From the NCBI GenBank assembly GCA_947303395.1, contig CAMYYD010000010.1, forward strand, positions 1-64,000: DNA of 64,000 nt. Direction: 5' to 3'. A program made the translations under genes and the position numbers. Under the pieces are notes generated by a model. It did no database searches, was not told the origin of the DNA, and worked only from the letters and a program-made list of their open reading frames with translations. Origin of the DNA: an uncultured Bacteroidales bacterium (GTDB lineage: Bacteria > Bacteroidota > Bacteroidia > Bacteroidales > F082). Of this stretch, positions 1-10,246 are shown in pieces; within the stretch, counting starts at the first letter, position 1, and every line of letters begins with the position of its first letter.

Positions 1-148
1 TATGACCGAGTAACATTGCCACGACTTTCTCGCCGAGAGCGTCGGCCAAGTCGCGTGCTTTACCTAAAAGTTCGTAAGCTACGGATTGGATTGTACCACC
101 GCGCTGTTCTGCGAACACATAAACGTTTTTATAATCTTTGATATCCAT
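1..148 (-). CDS. etfA: Electron transfer flavoprotein alpha subunit, N-terminal fragment
   Basis: Partial gene running off the left edge; about 49 N-terminal codons are visible, absent from the ORF track because no stop is in view. The translation opens MDIKDYKN and continues VYVFAEQRGG, which is the usual start of EtfA in butyrate-forming anaerobes. EtfA pairs with EtfB and carries FAD that passes electrons to or from acyl-CoA dehydrogenases. It lies 11 bases downstream of etfB in the same direction, the normal etfBA order, and closes the visible part of the fermentation operon. The C-terminal FAD-binding domain is outside the window, so a bifurcating versus classical type cannot be judged. 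Confidence 0.9.
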   Translation of the reverse strand, partial: MDIKDYKNVYVFAEQRGGTIQSVAYELLGKARDLADALGEKVVAMLLGH

Positions 149-159
149 AACTCTTACTT

Positions 160-942
160 TTAGATTAAATGTTTCTCTTTCAATTTCTTAACAATGATTT
201 CGACTGCTTCTTCCTCGCTCACTTCGAACACCTCGCCCGGTGCTTTGAGCTGTTTCGGGAATGACTGCCACACCTTGGTTGGTGAGCCTTTCAGACCGAG
301 TTTGTTCTCATCGACATCGAGTTTGTCGGCGCCCCAAACTTCAACTTCCTTGTCATAAGCGTCAACGATGCCGGCGACTGTCATGTAACGAGCCTCGAAT
401 GCTGATGCCAACACTGTGAGGACGCACTTGCCTTCGACTTCGAGAGTCTGCACGCTGTCTTCGTTTTCTTTCTTCACGATGAAGTTGCCGTTCTTTTCGC
501 GTTCAGCGTCGATGACGTATGAAACCTGTGGTAATCCGAGGTGTTCAGCCATCTCAGGACCGACCTGTGCTGTGTCACCGTCGATAGCCTGACGGCCAGC
601 GATGATGAGGTCATAGTCCAAAGTCTTGATGGCACCTGCCAATGCGTATGATGTCGCGAGAGTATCAGCACCAGCGAACTTTCTGTCGCTCAATAAGATA
701 GCTCTGTCAACGCCCATAGCGAAAGCTTCTCTCAGGATGAGGTCGGCTTGTGGAGGTCCCATTGTGATAACTGTGACGTTAGCGCCGTATTTGTCTTTCA
801 TCTGGAGTGCGAGTTCGAGACCGCCCTTGTCGTCAGGGTTCATGATGCTCGGAACGCCTTCACGGATAAGAGTATTCTTTACCGGATCGATTTTGATTTC
901 GGTAGTATCAGGTACTTGCTTAATACAAACTATAATATTCAT
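160..942 (-). CDS. etfB: Electron transfer flavoprotein beta subunit
   Basis: A 260-residue protein of normal EtfB length. It begins MNIIVCIKQVPDT and has the family signature AIDGDTAQVGPE near residue 118-129, which forms the AMP/FAD-binding adenine nucleotide hydrolase-like fold. EtfB and EtfA form the heterodimer that exchanges electrons with butyryl-CoA dehydrogenase. The gene sits 12 bases downstream of the acyl-CoA dehydrogenase and 11 bases upstream of etfA, so the three are almost certainly cotranscribed and functionally coupled. In clostridia such EtfAB-Bcd complexes couple crotonyl-CoA reduction to ferredoxin reduction; whether that applies here is inference. Confidence 0.95.
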   Translation of the reverse strand: MNIIVCIKQVPDTTEIKIDPVKNTLIREGVPSIMNPDDKGGLELALQMKDKYGANVTVITMGPPQADLILREAFAMGVDRAILLSDRKFAGADTLATSYALAGAIKTLDYDLIIAGRQAIDGDTAQVGPEMAEHLGLPQVSYVIDAEREKNGNFIVKKENEDSVQTLEVEGKCVLTVLASAFEARYMTVAGIVDAYDKEVEVWGADKLDVDENKLGLKGSPTKVWQSFPKQLKAPGEVFEVSEEEAVEIIVKKLKEKHLI

Positions 943-954
943 AATCCTTCCCTC

Positions 955-2094
955 CTATTTAAATAAATGACCGGCGATAACCATTCTCTGAACCTCTGAT
1001 GTACCTTCGTAGATCTCGGTAATCTTGGCGTCACGCATCATGCGTTCGACCGGATATTCACGTGTGTAGCCGTAGCCGCCGTGGAACTGGACTGCCTTTG
1101 TAGTCACTTCCATTGCTGTCTCAGCTGCGAAGAGTTTTGCCATTGCTGCATCTGCTGAGTATGGGAGACCTTTGTCTTTCTTCCATGCTGCGCTTCTGAC
1201 GAGCAAACGAGCTGCCTCGACCTTAGTCTTGAGGTCGGCCATTTGGAACTGTGTGTTCTGGAACTGGGCGATAGCCTTGCCGAACTGTTTACGTTCCTTG
1301 GTGTACTTAACTGTCTCATCCATTGCGCCTTGAGCGATGCCGAGAGCCTGTGAAGCGATACCGATACGGCCGCCGTCGAGGGTCTTCATAGCGATGTTGA
1401 AGCCTTTTCCGAGAGGTCCGAGGAGGTTTTCCTTCGGCACTTCGCAGTTTTCGAAAATCAACTCGCAGGTCGCGCTGCCGCGGATACCCATCTTCAACTC
1501 TTTCTTACCGATGCTGAAGCCCTTGAAGCCTTTCTCAACGATGAATGCCGAGATGCCCTTGGTGCCTTTGCTCTTGTCGGTCATTGCCATGACGATGAAC
1601 ACATCGGCGTAAGCTGCGTTGGTGATGAAAATCTTTGTTCCGTTGAGGATGTATTTGTCGCCAGCGTCAACAGCCATTGTCTGCTGCATGGCGGCGTCGG
1701 TACCGGCGTTAGGCTCGGTGAGACCGAAAGCGCCGATCCATTCGCCTGATGCGAGCTTCGGCAAATATTTCATCTTCTGTTCCTCTGTTCCGTTTTCGAG
1801 GATAGGTGCCATGCACAATGATGTGTGAGCCGAGAGGATGACGCCTGTGGTGGCGCACACTCTTGAGAGCTCCTCAACAGCCATGATGTACATCTGCACT
1901 GATCCGCCTGCGCCACCATACTGACGTGGCACCGGAATGCCCATCAAACCTAATTTCGCCATCTTCTTGACGGTCTCCATAGGGAAACGTTCCTGCTCGT
2001 CAACTTCGGCTGCCAAAGGCTTGACCTCGTTCTCTGCAAACGATCTGATCATCTGCAGGAACAATTCTTCTGTCTTTGAATAGCTAAAATCCAT
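955..2094 (-). CDS. bcd: Acyl-CoA dehydrogenase, probable butyryl-CoA dehydrogenase
   Basis: A 379-residue flavin acyl-CoA dehydrogenase of full length. The N-terminal helical domain, middle beta domain (FGLTEPNAGTDA) and C-terminal helical domain are all present. The catalytic glutamate is in IYEGTSEVQR near the C-terminus, the position used by short-chain enzymes such as butyryl-CoA dehydrogenase. It would reduce crotonyl-CoA to butyryl-CoA (or the reverse) with EtfAB as electron partner. Neighbouring etfBA, crt and hbd support a C4 substrate. It is separated from hbd by a 97-base spacer filled with short inverted repeats, the longest gap in this operon. Confidence 0.93.
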   Translation of the reverse strand: MDFSYSKTEELFLQMIRSFAENEVKPLAAEVDEQERFPMETVKKMAKLGLMGIPVPRQYGGAGGSVQMYIMAVEELSRVCATTGVILSAHTSLCMAPILENGTEEQKMKYLPKLASGEWIGAFGLTEPNAGTDAAMQQTMAVDAGDKYILNGTKIFITNAAYADVFIVMAMTDKSKGTKGISAFIVEKGFKGFSIGKKELKMGIRGSATCELIFENCEVPKENLLGPLGKGFNIAMKTLDGGRIGIASQALGIAQGAMDETVKYTKERKQFGKAIAQFQNTQFQMADLKTKVEAARLLVRSAAWKKDKGLPYSADAAMAKLFAAETAMEVTTKAVQFHGGYGYTREYPVERMMRDAKITEIYEGTSEVQRMVIAGHLFK

Positions 2095-2100
2095 TTCAAT

Positions 2101-2190
2101 TAATTTATAATCAGTTGGTCAGTTGTTCAGTTAATCAGTTGTTCAGTTTTAACTGACTAACTGGCTAACTGACTAACTAACTGAACAACT
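2101..2190. repeat. Octamer repeat array forming a large inverted repeat
   Basis: The spacer between hbd and bcd contains about five tandem copies of CAGTTNNT with period 8, followed directly by a reverse-complement array built from AACTGACT and AACTAACTG units. The two arms could pair over roughly 35 bases, imperfectly, around a short TTTT/AA centre. In an mRNA this would be a long hairpin between two genes of one operon. It could act as a processing or stability element, or attenuate the distal bcd-etfBA genes. It has no coding potential. Confidence 0.75.
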
Positions 2191-2191
2191 A

Positions 2192-3028
2192 TTAATACTT
2201 ATAAAATCCTTCTCCAGTTTTACGACCGAGCAATCCGGCGCGCACCATCTTTCTCAAAAGTGGATGTGGGCGGTATTTCGGATCACCGAACTCGTTGTAA
2301 AGCACCTCCATGATGGCGAGGTTCACATCGTTACCGATGAGGTCGGCCAATGCGAGAGGTCCCATTGGATGGTTGGCGCCAAGCATCATGCACTTGTCGA
2401 TGTCCTCTGCTGATGCGATACCGTCGGCCAAGATACCGACTGCCTCGTTGATCATAGGGATGAGGATGCGGTTGACAACGAAACCTGGGGCTTCCTTCAC
2501 CTCGACCGGCTGTTTGCCGATTGATGTGGCGAGGTCAACGATGCATTTTGTCACTTCGTCGCTTGTGAGCTGTCCCTTGATGACTTCCACCAATGCCATT
2601 CTGTCGGCCGGGTTGAAGAAGTGCATGCCGATGAACTGTGCAGGACGTGTTGTGCAGGCAGCGATCTCTGTGATTGAAAGTGATGATGAGTTGGTTGCGA
2701 AAATTGCTTCCGGTTTGCAGATCTTGTCGAGTTCAGCAAACACCTCTTTCTTAAGAGCCATATCTTCTGATGCAGCCTCGATGACGAGGTCAGCGTCTTT
2801 GAATGTGGCGTAGTCGGTGGTTGTGGTGATGTTCTTCAAAAGAGCGTCAACGTCCTCTTGAGTCATCTTGCCTTTTTCAACGAGTTTTGCGTAACCTTTT
2901 GCGATTGAACCCATTGCCTTGTCGATGCTGGCCTGAGTTCTGCTCTTCATGACGACTGGCATCTTAGCTGCGAAAGCCTTCACGATGCCTTTTGCCATGG
3001 TTCCTGTTCCGATAACGTATACTTTCAT
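2192..3028 (-). CDS. hbd: 3-hydroxybutyryl-CoA dehydrogenase
   Basis: A 278-residue NAD(P)-dependent dehydrogenase. The N-terminal Rossmann motif is GTGTMAKG (residues about 7-14), and the catalytic region contains MHFFNP with the active-site histidine. The C-terminal helical domain ends with the usual [12 protein letters not shown]. It interconverts acetoacetyl-CoA and 3-hydroxybutyryl-CoA. With the adjacent crotonase (15 bases upstream) and bcd it gives the standard acetoacetyl-CoA to butyryl-CoA branch. This step is not part of the core lysine pathway, so its presence beside kamE suggests that acetoacetyl-CoA from lysine can also be reduced rather than only cleaved to acetyl-CoA. Confidence 0.95.
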   Translation of the reverse strand: MKVYVIGTGTMAKGIVKAFAAKMPVVMKSRTQASIDKAMGSIAKGYAKLVEKGKMTQEDVDALLKNITTTTDYATFKDADLVIEAASEDMALKKEVFAELDKICKPEAIFATNSSSLSITEIAACTTRPAQFIGMHFFNPADRMALVEVIKGQLTSDEVTKCIVDLATSIGKQPVEVKEAPGFVVNRILIPMINEAVGILADGIASAEDIDKCMMLGANHPMGPLALADLIGNDVNLAIMEVLYNEFGDPKYRPHPLLRKMVRAGLLGRKTGEGFYKY

Positions 3029-3043
3029 AATATTTGAATTAAA

Positions 3044-3826
3044 TTATTTTCCTTTAAAATTAGCTTTTCCTTTATTAAGAAACGCTGTCATTCCCTCTTT
3101 CTGGTCTTCTGTTGCGAAGCATTTTCCAAAGTTGCGGTTTTCCAGTTCGATGGCGTCGGCTGCAACCATGTCGTAGCTCTCGTTGATGCATTCTTTAGCA
3201 TATTTGATGGCCAGAGGTGCGTTGGCGACGATTTTCTGGGCTGTCTCGATGACTTTTTCCATCAAAACTTCAGGCTCATAAACTGCGTTCACCAAGCCGA
3301 TGCGCAGTGCTTCGTCGGCACGGATGGCCTTGCCTGTGTAGATCATCTCCTTGGCGTAGCCTTGTCCGATGAGCTTTGCGAGACGGTATGTGCCGCTGAA
3401 ACCAGGTGTGATGCCCAGTCCCACCTCAGGCTGACCGAATTTGGCGTTGCTTGAGGCATAACGGAAGTCGCATGCCATTGCCAGCTCGCATCCGCCGCCG
3501 AGGCAGAATCCGTTGACGGCAGCTATGACAGGAATCGGGAGCAGCTCTATCTTACGGAAAGCGATGGCGCCGAGTTTACTGAACTCATAGCCTTCTTTCT
3601 CGTAGAGATGCACCATCTCGGAGATATCCGCGCCTGCCACAAACGATTTCTCGCCGTCACCAGTGATGATGAGAACGCGAGTCTTCTTTGTGTCGAGGTT
3701 GCTCACGAAGTCGTCGATTTCCTTCAAAACCGTCGAATTCAGTGCATTCAACGATTTAGGAGCCGACACCGTCATGATGCAGATACCGTCTTCCCTGTTT
3801 TCGCTTTTTAAGTATTGATATTCCAT
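3044..3826 (-). CDS. crt: Enoyl-CoA hydratase / crotonase
   Basis: A 260-residue crotonase-fold protein. The oxyanion-hole segments FVAGADISEM and GFCLGGGCELAMACD are present, and the two catalytic glutamates lie in GGGCELA and QPEVGLG. It hydrates crotonyl-CoA to 3-hydroxybutyryl-CoA or does the reverse. The third loop reads PGFSGTYR rather than the common PGGGGTQR, a mild deviation. It is 2 bases downstream of the CoA-transferase subunit and 15 upstream of hbd, consistent with one transcript. Substrate length is inferred from the operon, not from the sequence. Confidence 0.93.
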   Translation of the reverse strand: MEYQYLKSENREDGICIMTVSAPKSLNALNSTVLKEIDDFVSNLDTKKTRVLIITGDGEKSFVAGADISEMVHLYEKEGYEFSKLGAIAFRKIELLPIPVIAAVNGFCLGGGCELAMACDFRYASSNAKFGQPEVGLGITPGFSGTYRLAKLIGQGYAKEMIYTGKAIRADEALRIGLVNAVYEPEVLMEKVIETAQKIVANAPLAIKYAKECINESYDMVAADAIELENRNFGKCFATEDQKEGMTAFLNKGKANFKGK

Positions 3827-3828
3827 GA

Positions 3829-4488
3829 TTAGTCAACCATTGATTTGAGGTTCGGGCTGATGATGAGCTTAGCCTCTGTTGCTTCCTGCACCTGCTCGAC
3901 TGTGAATTCAGGATGGATCTCTGTGAGGACGATGCCTTCTTTTGTGATTTCCATCACACCCATCTCGGTGATGATCATGTTGACCTGACCTGCTGCTGTG
4001 AGAGGCAGTGTGCATTCCTTCAAGATCTTAGGAGCACCTTTCTGTGTGTGTTCCATGGTGAGGATAACGCGTTTTGCACCGACCACGAGGTCCATAGCGC
4101 CACCCATACCTGGAGCCATCTTGCCCGGGATGATCCAGTTGGCGAGGTTACCCTTCTCATCGACCTGCAATGCGCCGAGGAACGACACGTTGACGTGACC
4201 GCCGCGGATGATTGCGAATGATGTTGCTGAATCGAATGTGCAAGCGCCTGGTGTCAAGGTGATGAAACCGCCGCCAGCGTTGATGAGGTTCTTGTCTTCC
4301 TTGCCTTCTTCAGGTGTTGGACCCATGCCCATAGCACCGTTTTCGGTCTGCAGCGTCACTGAAACGCCTTTTGGAAGGTAGTTAGGGATCAATGTCGGGA
4401 TACCGATACCAAGGTTCACTACATCGCCGTCATGCAGCTCTTTTGCCGCTCTCTTGGCGATAACTTCTCTCATTTCATTTTTATCCAT
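3829..4488 (-). CDS. ctfB: 3-oxoacid / butyrate-acetoacetate CoA-transferase, beta subunit
   Basis: A 219-residue class I CoA-transferase beta subunit. The catalytic glutamate is E49 in the TENGAMGMG motif, and the glycine-rich [17 protein letters not shown] segment follows. Members move CoA between acetoacetate and butyrate or acetate; in lysine fermentation this makes acetoacetyl-CoA while releasing butyrate. The alpha subunit (AtoD/CtfA), which is usually adjacent, is not next to it or anywhere in the window, so it must be encoded elsewhere. The gene upstream is an unrelated small membrane protein. The family is certain; exact donor and acceptor are inferred from the operon. Confidence 0.9.
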   Translation of the reverse strand: MDKNEMREVIAKRAAKELHDGDVVNLGIGIPTLIPNYLPKGVSVTLQTENGAMGMGPTPEEGKEDKNLINAGGGFITLTPGACTFDSATSFAIIRGGHVNVSFLGALQVDEKGNLANWIIPGKMAPGMGGAMDLVVGAKRVILTMEHTQKGAPKILKECTLPLTAAGQVNMIITEMGVMEITKEGIVLTEIHPEFTVEQVQEATEAKLIISPNLKSMVD

Positions 4489-4513
4489 GATGTTATTTTT
4501 TTTGTTTGATATA

Positions 4514-5002
4514 TTATTTCTTGTTATTCATTAAAAATTCTGACAATTGTGTTATTGCTCGTTTAATAGCCTTATTCATATCTGCTTGTCTACTTGAACC
4601 AAACCCATCACATGAAGCACCTCTATAATTAACAATAGATTTTCCTTTTAAATAATCAATGAAATTAATAGTAACTACAGATTCTACTAAATTTGATGAA
4701 GCAGAAAATTTAACTAAAAATAATTTTTCCTTTTGTTCTTCAGTTAGATTATCAATAACATTTTCTCCTATCATAGTAAATCCAGCAGACTCCAGTACAT
4801 CATATACTGTCATATCTATATTCATCAGATGTGCCAAACTACTACAGTTTTGACTGCTAGAAATTGATGCATATTTGTAGTTATTAATATCTGAGGATTC
4901 TGACACAAATGTCTTACTATCAGTAGATGTTATCAATATAAGCACTAAGATAAACACCAAGATAATCACCATTACAAACAAATATAGCAATAGAGTATTC
5001 AT
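4514..5002 (-). CDS. Hypothetical membrane-anchored protein inside the fermentation operon
   Basis: I do not recognise this 162-residue protein. It starts with one hydrophobic segment (residues about 4-25, rich in I, L and V), which would be a membrane anchor or uncleaved signal. A short Ser/Asn-rich stretch follows, then an alpha/beta domain of about 100 residues ending in a lysine-rich helix (RQADMNKAIKRAI). It is clearly more AT-rich than the genes on both sides. It sits 25 bases from ctfB and 22 from kamE in the same direction, so it should be cotranscribed with them. It interrupts the place where a CoA-transferase alpha subunit would be expected, but it is too short and unrelated to be one. 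Confidence 0.75.
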   Translation of the reverse strand: MNTLLLYLFVMVIILVFILVLILITSTDSKTFVSESSDINNYKYASISSSQNCSSLAHLMNIDMTVYDVLESAGFTMIGENVIDNLTEEQKEKLFLVKFSASSNLVESVVTINFIDYLKGKSIVNYRGASCDGFGSSRQADMNKAIKRAITQLSEFLMNNKK

Positions 5003-5024
5003 AATTATTATTTTTAGTTGTTAA

Positions 5025-5813
5025 TTATTTCATTCCGCGTTTGACCATTTCCTGAACCACGAATGATGCCACATCATCAGCATAAGTGTTCATTCCGAAG
5101 CCAGCGTCGAAACCGAGTTCCTTAGCGAGCTCGTGCGAGATACGAGCGCCACCGCAGCAGCAAATCATCTTGTCGCGCAAGCCTTCAGCCTCCATCAGCT
5201 CGATGAAGTTGGTCATATTCTTGATGTGAACGTCTTTCTGTGTAACTGTCTGCGAGACAAGCAACGCATCGGCGTGAAGCTCAACGCCTTTCGCGATGAA
5301 CTCTTCATTTGGCACCTGCGAACCGAGGTTGTATGCCTCAATCATCTCATAACGCTCAAGTCCGTAGTGACCGGCATAGCCCTTCATGTTCATGATAGCG
5401 TCGATGCCCACGGTATGAGCGTCGGTACCTGTACTTGCACCCACGATGACGATCTTACGTCCGATGTTTTCCTTGATGTACTGGTCGGTTTCATACATGT
5501 CCATGGTGTTCGATTCGACCTTCGGAACGTAAATTGTGCTGTAGTTCACAGTGTGAGTGCAGCTTCCGTAGCAGTTAAAGAACGTGAATCCAGGTGTCAA
5601 CTCTTTGTAATACACCACGATAGGATTTTCGAAACCCATAGTTTTGAGGAGTTGTTTTGCTGCCTCGACAGCTTCTGCGCCGCATGGAACAGGTAATGTG
5701 AAACTCAGCTGGGTTTTGCCATCGTTCATGGTGTCGCCATACGGCTTAATTTTCGTCAAGTCTAAGGTTTTGTCAAAATCCTTAGCTTCCATTGAATATA
5801 ATCCTTCGCTCAT
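5025..5813 (-). CDS. kamE: Lysine 5,6-aminomutase, beta (B12-binding) subunit
   Basis: A 262-residue protein that matches KamE throughout. The cobalamin-binding motif DAHTVG places the cobalt-ligand histidine at H133, and the lysine expected to hold PLP falls at K144 (MNMKG). Both numbers coincide with those known for the clostridial enzyme. A Rossmann-type B12 domain follows with CGGARISHEL near residue 220. The enzyme moves the 6-amino group of D-lysine or beta-lysine in the fermentation of lysine to butyrate and acetate. It works only with the alpha subunit KamD, which is not in this window. It appears to be the first gene of the operon that continues through ctfB to etfA. Confidence 0.95.
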   Translation of the reverse strand: MSEGLYSMEAKDFDKTLDLTKIKPYGDTMNDGKTQLSFTLPVPCGAEAVEAAKQLLKTMGFENPIVVYYKELTPGFTFFNCYGSCTHTVNYSTIYVPKVESNTMDMYETDQYIKENIGRKIVIVGASTGTDAHTVGIDAIMNMKGYAGHYGLERYEMIEAYNLGSQVPNEEFIAKGVELHADALLVSQTVTQKDVHIKNMTNFIELMEAEGLRDKMICCCGGARISHELAKELGFDAGFGMNTYADDVASFVVQEMVKRGMK

Positions 5814-5853
5814 ATATAATATAAATTATTCTTTATCAATAAGTTAAAACACA

Positions 5854-5889
5854 AGACATGATAAAAGCCAATTCACCTTTATCATGTCT
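5854..5889 (-). terminator. Hairpin terminator downstream of the GltS-like gene
   Basis: A 12-bp perfect stem, AGACATGATAAA with its complement TTTATCATGTCT, encloses an 11-12 base loop. Read on the minus strand it follows the transporter stop by about 40 bases and is succeeded by a T-rich run (TGTGTTTTAAC), so it should end that transcript before kamE. The palindrome could alternatively be an operator for kamE, which starts 40 bases further on. Confidence 0.6.
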
Positions 5890-5928
5890 GCAAATATATT
5901 AAATATTTTTAAATAAAAAACAAAAATT

Positions 5929-7341
5929 TTATTTGTTTTTCTTAAAGATTTTCTTTCTGAACATGAACAGATTGAAAATGATGAAAACAACGATTAGGAT
6001 TCCCAATGTGATAAGTGCTTGGGTGAATCCTTGTGGTGCAAAACTTACTAAAAGCAATACCGGGAAACCTAATGCAACAGCTGGAAGTGACTGTAAAACA
6101 AGGTTGTTTGCGGCAGGTGTCTCAAATTTTGGGTCGATTTCGCGAAGGAGAATCATACCATTGGAGGCGGTGCCTGTGAGCATGCCGAACATGCTGAAAA
6201 ATCCTTCGTAGACATAGTTGGGATAAAGATGTTTGCAAACTTTTTTCACGAACCAGAATGTAACTATTGCTCCGAGACCGCACACAAGTATATATGGAAC
6301 TGCGAACCCCTTGAATTCACTGAAGTTTATTGCTGCTGTTCCTGCCACAATCATGATGTCGAAGAAGAATCCGCTGATGCGGTTCAAAAGATAGTTGTTG
6401 ATATACTCGCGCTTCATGATTTGTCTTTTTCTCAAGACTTTGATAATGCCTTTTATCATGATGCCGAATAGTGTACCGAGCAGGAAGTTGAATCCCCACA
6501 TCAATGGCATAAGTGTCTTCTCGCCGAAATTGCCGAGCGGAAGAGTCTGCAGGAAATGGTTGAAAAGGTAGACCAAAAGATAAGTGAAAAGCACCAAGCC
6601 AATCTGTATAGAAAGTTTGTCAACTGATTCAGTATCAGGGATTTCATTGTCACCTTCATAGTCACTGAGCTTGTTCATCTGCTTCTCGCGGATTTCAGTA
6701 ATATTGATTTTTCCTTTCTTTTTCAAAATGTTAAGATAGATAACACCGACAACACATCCTACGATGAATCCCAAAGCGGCTATTGATAAACCGAAGTCTT
6801 TTCCAGGGAAAATGATGCCTTGTTCAGCGGCTCTGTCCATGTAAATTGTGCCGAAATTCAGTGCCTGTCCAGGTCCCTGACCGTAACCCATCGGGAGCAG
6901 CAATCCTGCGGCATAGAAAATCTTTTTTCCAAAATAGAACAGCGGAATTGTAACTAAAAGACCCACAATGCCTTGGATGATGTATGTGCTTGCTGTCAGC
7001 GTACCGGTTTCTATCACTTTCATTGTGCTTGATTTTGACTCGACTTTGTTGTTTTTCAAAGCCAAAGCCACAAATCCTAAACCCAAGGCATGGTATGTGA
7101 TAATCTCCATCGAAGTTTTGTTGATAAGATCTTCCCAACCGAACAAATCAGTGTATAATGCCTTGAAAATCAATATTAAAGCACCACCAATCAATGCCGA
7201 TGGAATTAAACTTTTCTGCATGAATGGCACTTTGGTTCGCACAATGTTTCCCGCCAAAAGTCCCACGGCGATGATACACAATTGCAACATTAAATTCCAA
7301 ACTGCGTCGGTAGCAAAAAATGGTACAGCTAAAGTATTCAT
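5929..7341 (-). CDS. Sodium/glutamate symporter (GltS-like)
   Basis: A polytopic membrane protein of about 470 residues with some ten to twelve hydrophobic segments in two halves, separated by a charged cytoplasmic loop around residues 215-250 (KINITEIREKQMNKL). Glycine-rich stretches such as MGYGQGPGQALNFG and MFGMLTGTASNGMILL match the two re-entrant regions of GltS-type carriers, which take up glutamate with sodium. The ORF track starts at a TTG (7347); I prefer the ATG at 7341, two bases after the uvrB stop. Translational coupling to uvrB is likely. Substrate is inferred; other dicarboxylate amino acids are possible. Confidence 0.82.
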   Translation of the reverse strand: MNTLAVPFFATDAVWNLMLQLCIIAVGLLAGNIVRTKVPFMQKSLIPSALIGGALILIFKALYTDLFGWEDLINKTSMEIITYHALGLGFVALALKNNKVESKSSTMKVIETGTLTASTYIIQGIVGLLVTIPLFYFGKKIFYAAGLLLPMGYGQGPGQALNFGTIYMDRAAEQGIIFPGKDFGLSIAALGFIVGCVVGVIYLNILKKKGKINITEIREKQMNKLSDYEGDNEIPDTESVDKLSIQIGLVLFTYLLVYLFNHFLQTLPLGNFGEKTLMPLMWGFNFLLGTLFGIMIKGIIKVLRKRQIMKREYINNYLLNRISGFFFDIMIVAGTAAINFSEFKGFAVPYILVCGLGAIVTFWFVKKVCKHLYPNYVYEGFFSMFGMLTGTASNGMILLREIDPKFETPAANNLVLQSLPAVALGFPVLLLVSFAPQGFTQALITLGILIVVFIIFNLFMFRKKIFKKNK

Positions 7342-7343
7342 AA

Positions 7344-9361
<2,018 letters not shown>

Positions 9362-9362
<1 letters not shown>

Positions 9363-10246
9363 CAGCTTTTCTTACTCTGTCTGAACAAAAAATCCTTCTC
9401 TTCTTTTGTCAAGCTATCGTAGCCGCCTTTGCTAATCTTTTCAAGGATTTCATCGGTGCGGCGTTCATCATCGGCACGCTCTTTGTTGTAATCCCAATCT
9501 GACATTGGACGACCATTGCCGAAATCTTTGTTTTTATTGAATTTGATTTTGAATTTCGGTTGCCATGTTCCTGATTTATAACGCCAATAAAGGATAAGTC
9601 CAAGACCGAACAGCATGCCTCCAACATGAGCGAAATGTGCAACGTTGTCGACCGAAGAAAATCCTGAGAACAGCTCTATTAAACCGTAGATTATAACGAA
9701 CCATTTTGCCTTGATTGGAATGGCAAAATAGATGTAAATTCTTGAATCAGGCCACATCATGCCAAATGCGAGAAGTATGCCGTAAACTGCACCTGAAGCA
9801 CCGACAGTGGTCAGCATATTGAGGTATTCTTCAACAGGAATGATTCTGCCACCTATGTTGACATTCTGATACATATGAATATCAGCAAGTTGTATGTATT
9901 GCACGAGTTCCTGAGTTAATCCGGCACCGATACCGCAAACGAAGTAAAATATCAGGAAACGCTTCGGTCCCCAAACATTTTCAATGCTGTTTCCGAACAT
10001 CCATAGGGCGAACATATTGAAGAAAAGGTGCGCAAAACCACCGTGCATGAACATGTATGTCACAAATTGATACGGTCTGAAATCCGATGCGCCGATGTAA
10101 TGCAGACCGAGATAATCTGATAAGTCAATGTGCCAAGCCACTTGAGCGGCCCATGTCGCCAAGTAAAAAACTACATTGATTATCAATAAGTTCTTTACCA
10201 CTGGTGGTAAAATCGAAAAACCTTGTGGTCTAAATTGATTGTCCAT
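9362..10246 (-). CDS. Rhomboid family intramembrane serine protease
   Basis: A 294-residue membrane protein with about six transmembrane segments. The catalytic serine is in the GASGAVYG motif (around residue 160) and the partner histidine is in HFAHVGGMLFG. The conserved loop-1 region includes WMFGNSIENVWG. A charged cytoplasmic tail of about 60 residues follows the last helix. Rhomboids cleave membrane proteins within the bilayer; the substrate here is unknown. The start codon overlaps the mutL stop (TAATG) and its own stop overlaps the uvrB start, so it is translationally coupled between two DNA-repair genes. Confidence 0.93.

Noticed and set aside
2101-2190. CRISPR array
   Set aside because: The repeat unit is 8 bases with no spacers and the second half is the reverse complement; no cas genes in the window.
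4514-5002. CoA-transferase alpha subunit in the gap before ctfB
   Set aside because: The ORF is 162 residues with a membrane anchor and no CoA-transferase motifs; the alpha subunit would be about 215 residues and soluble.
5133-5696. 187-residue plus-strand ORF
   Set aside because: Antisense shadow of kamE; the minus-strand frame has full family motifs, and this translation has none.
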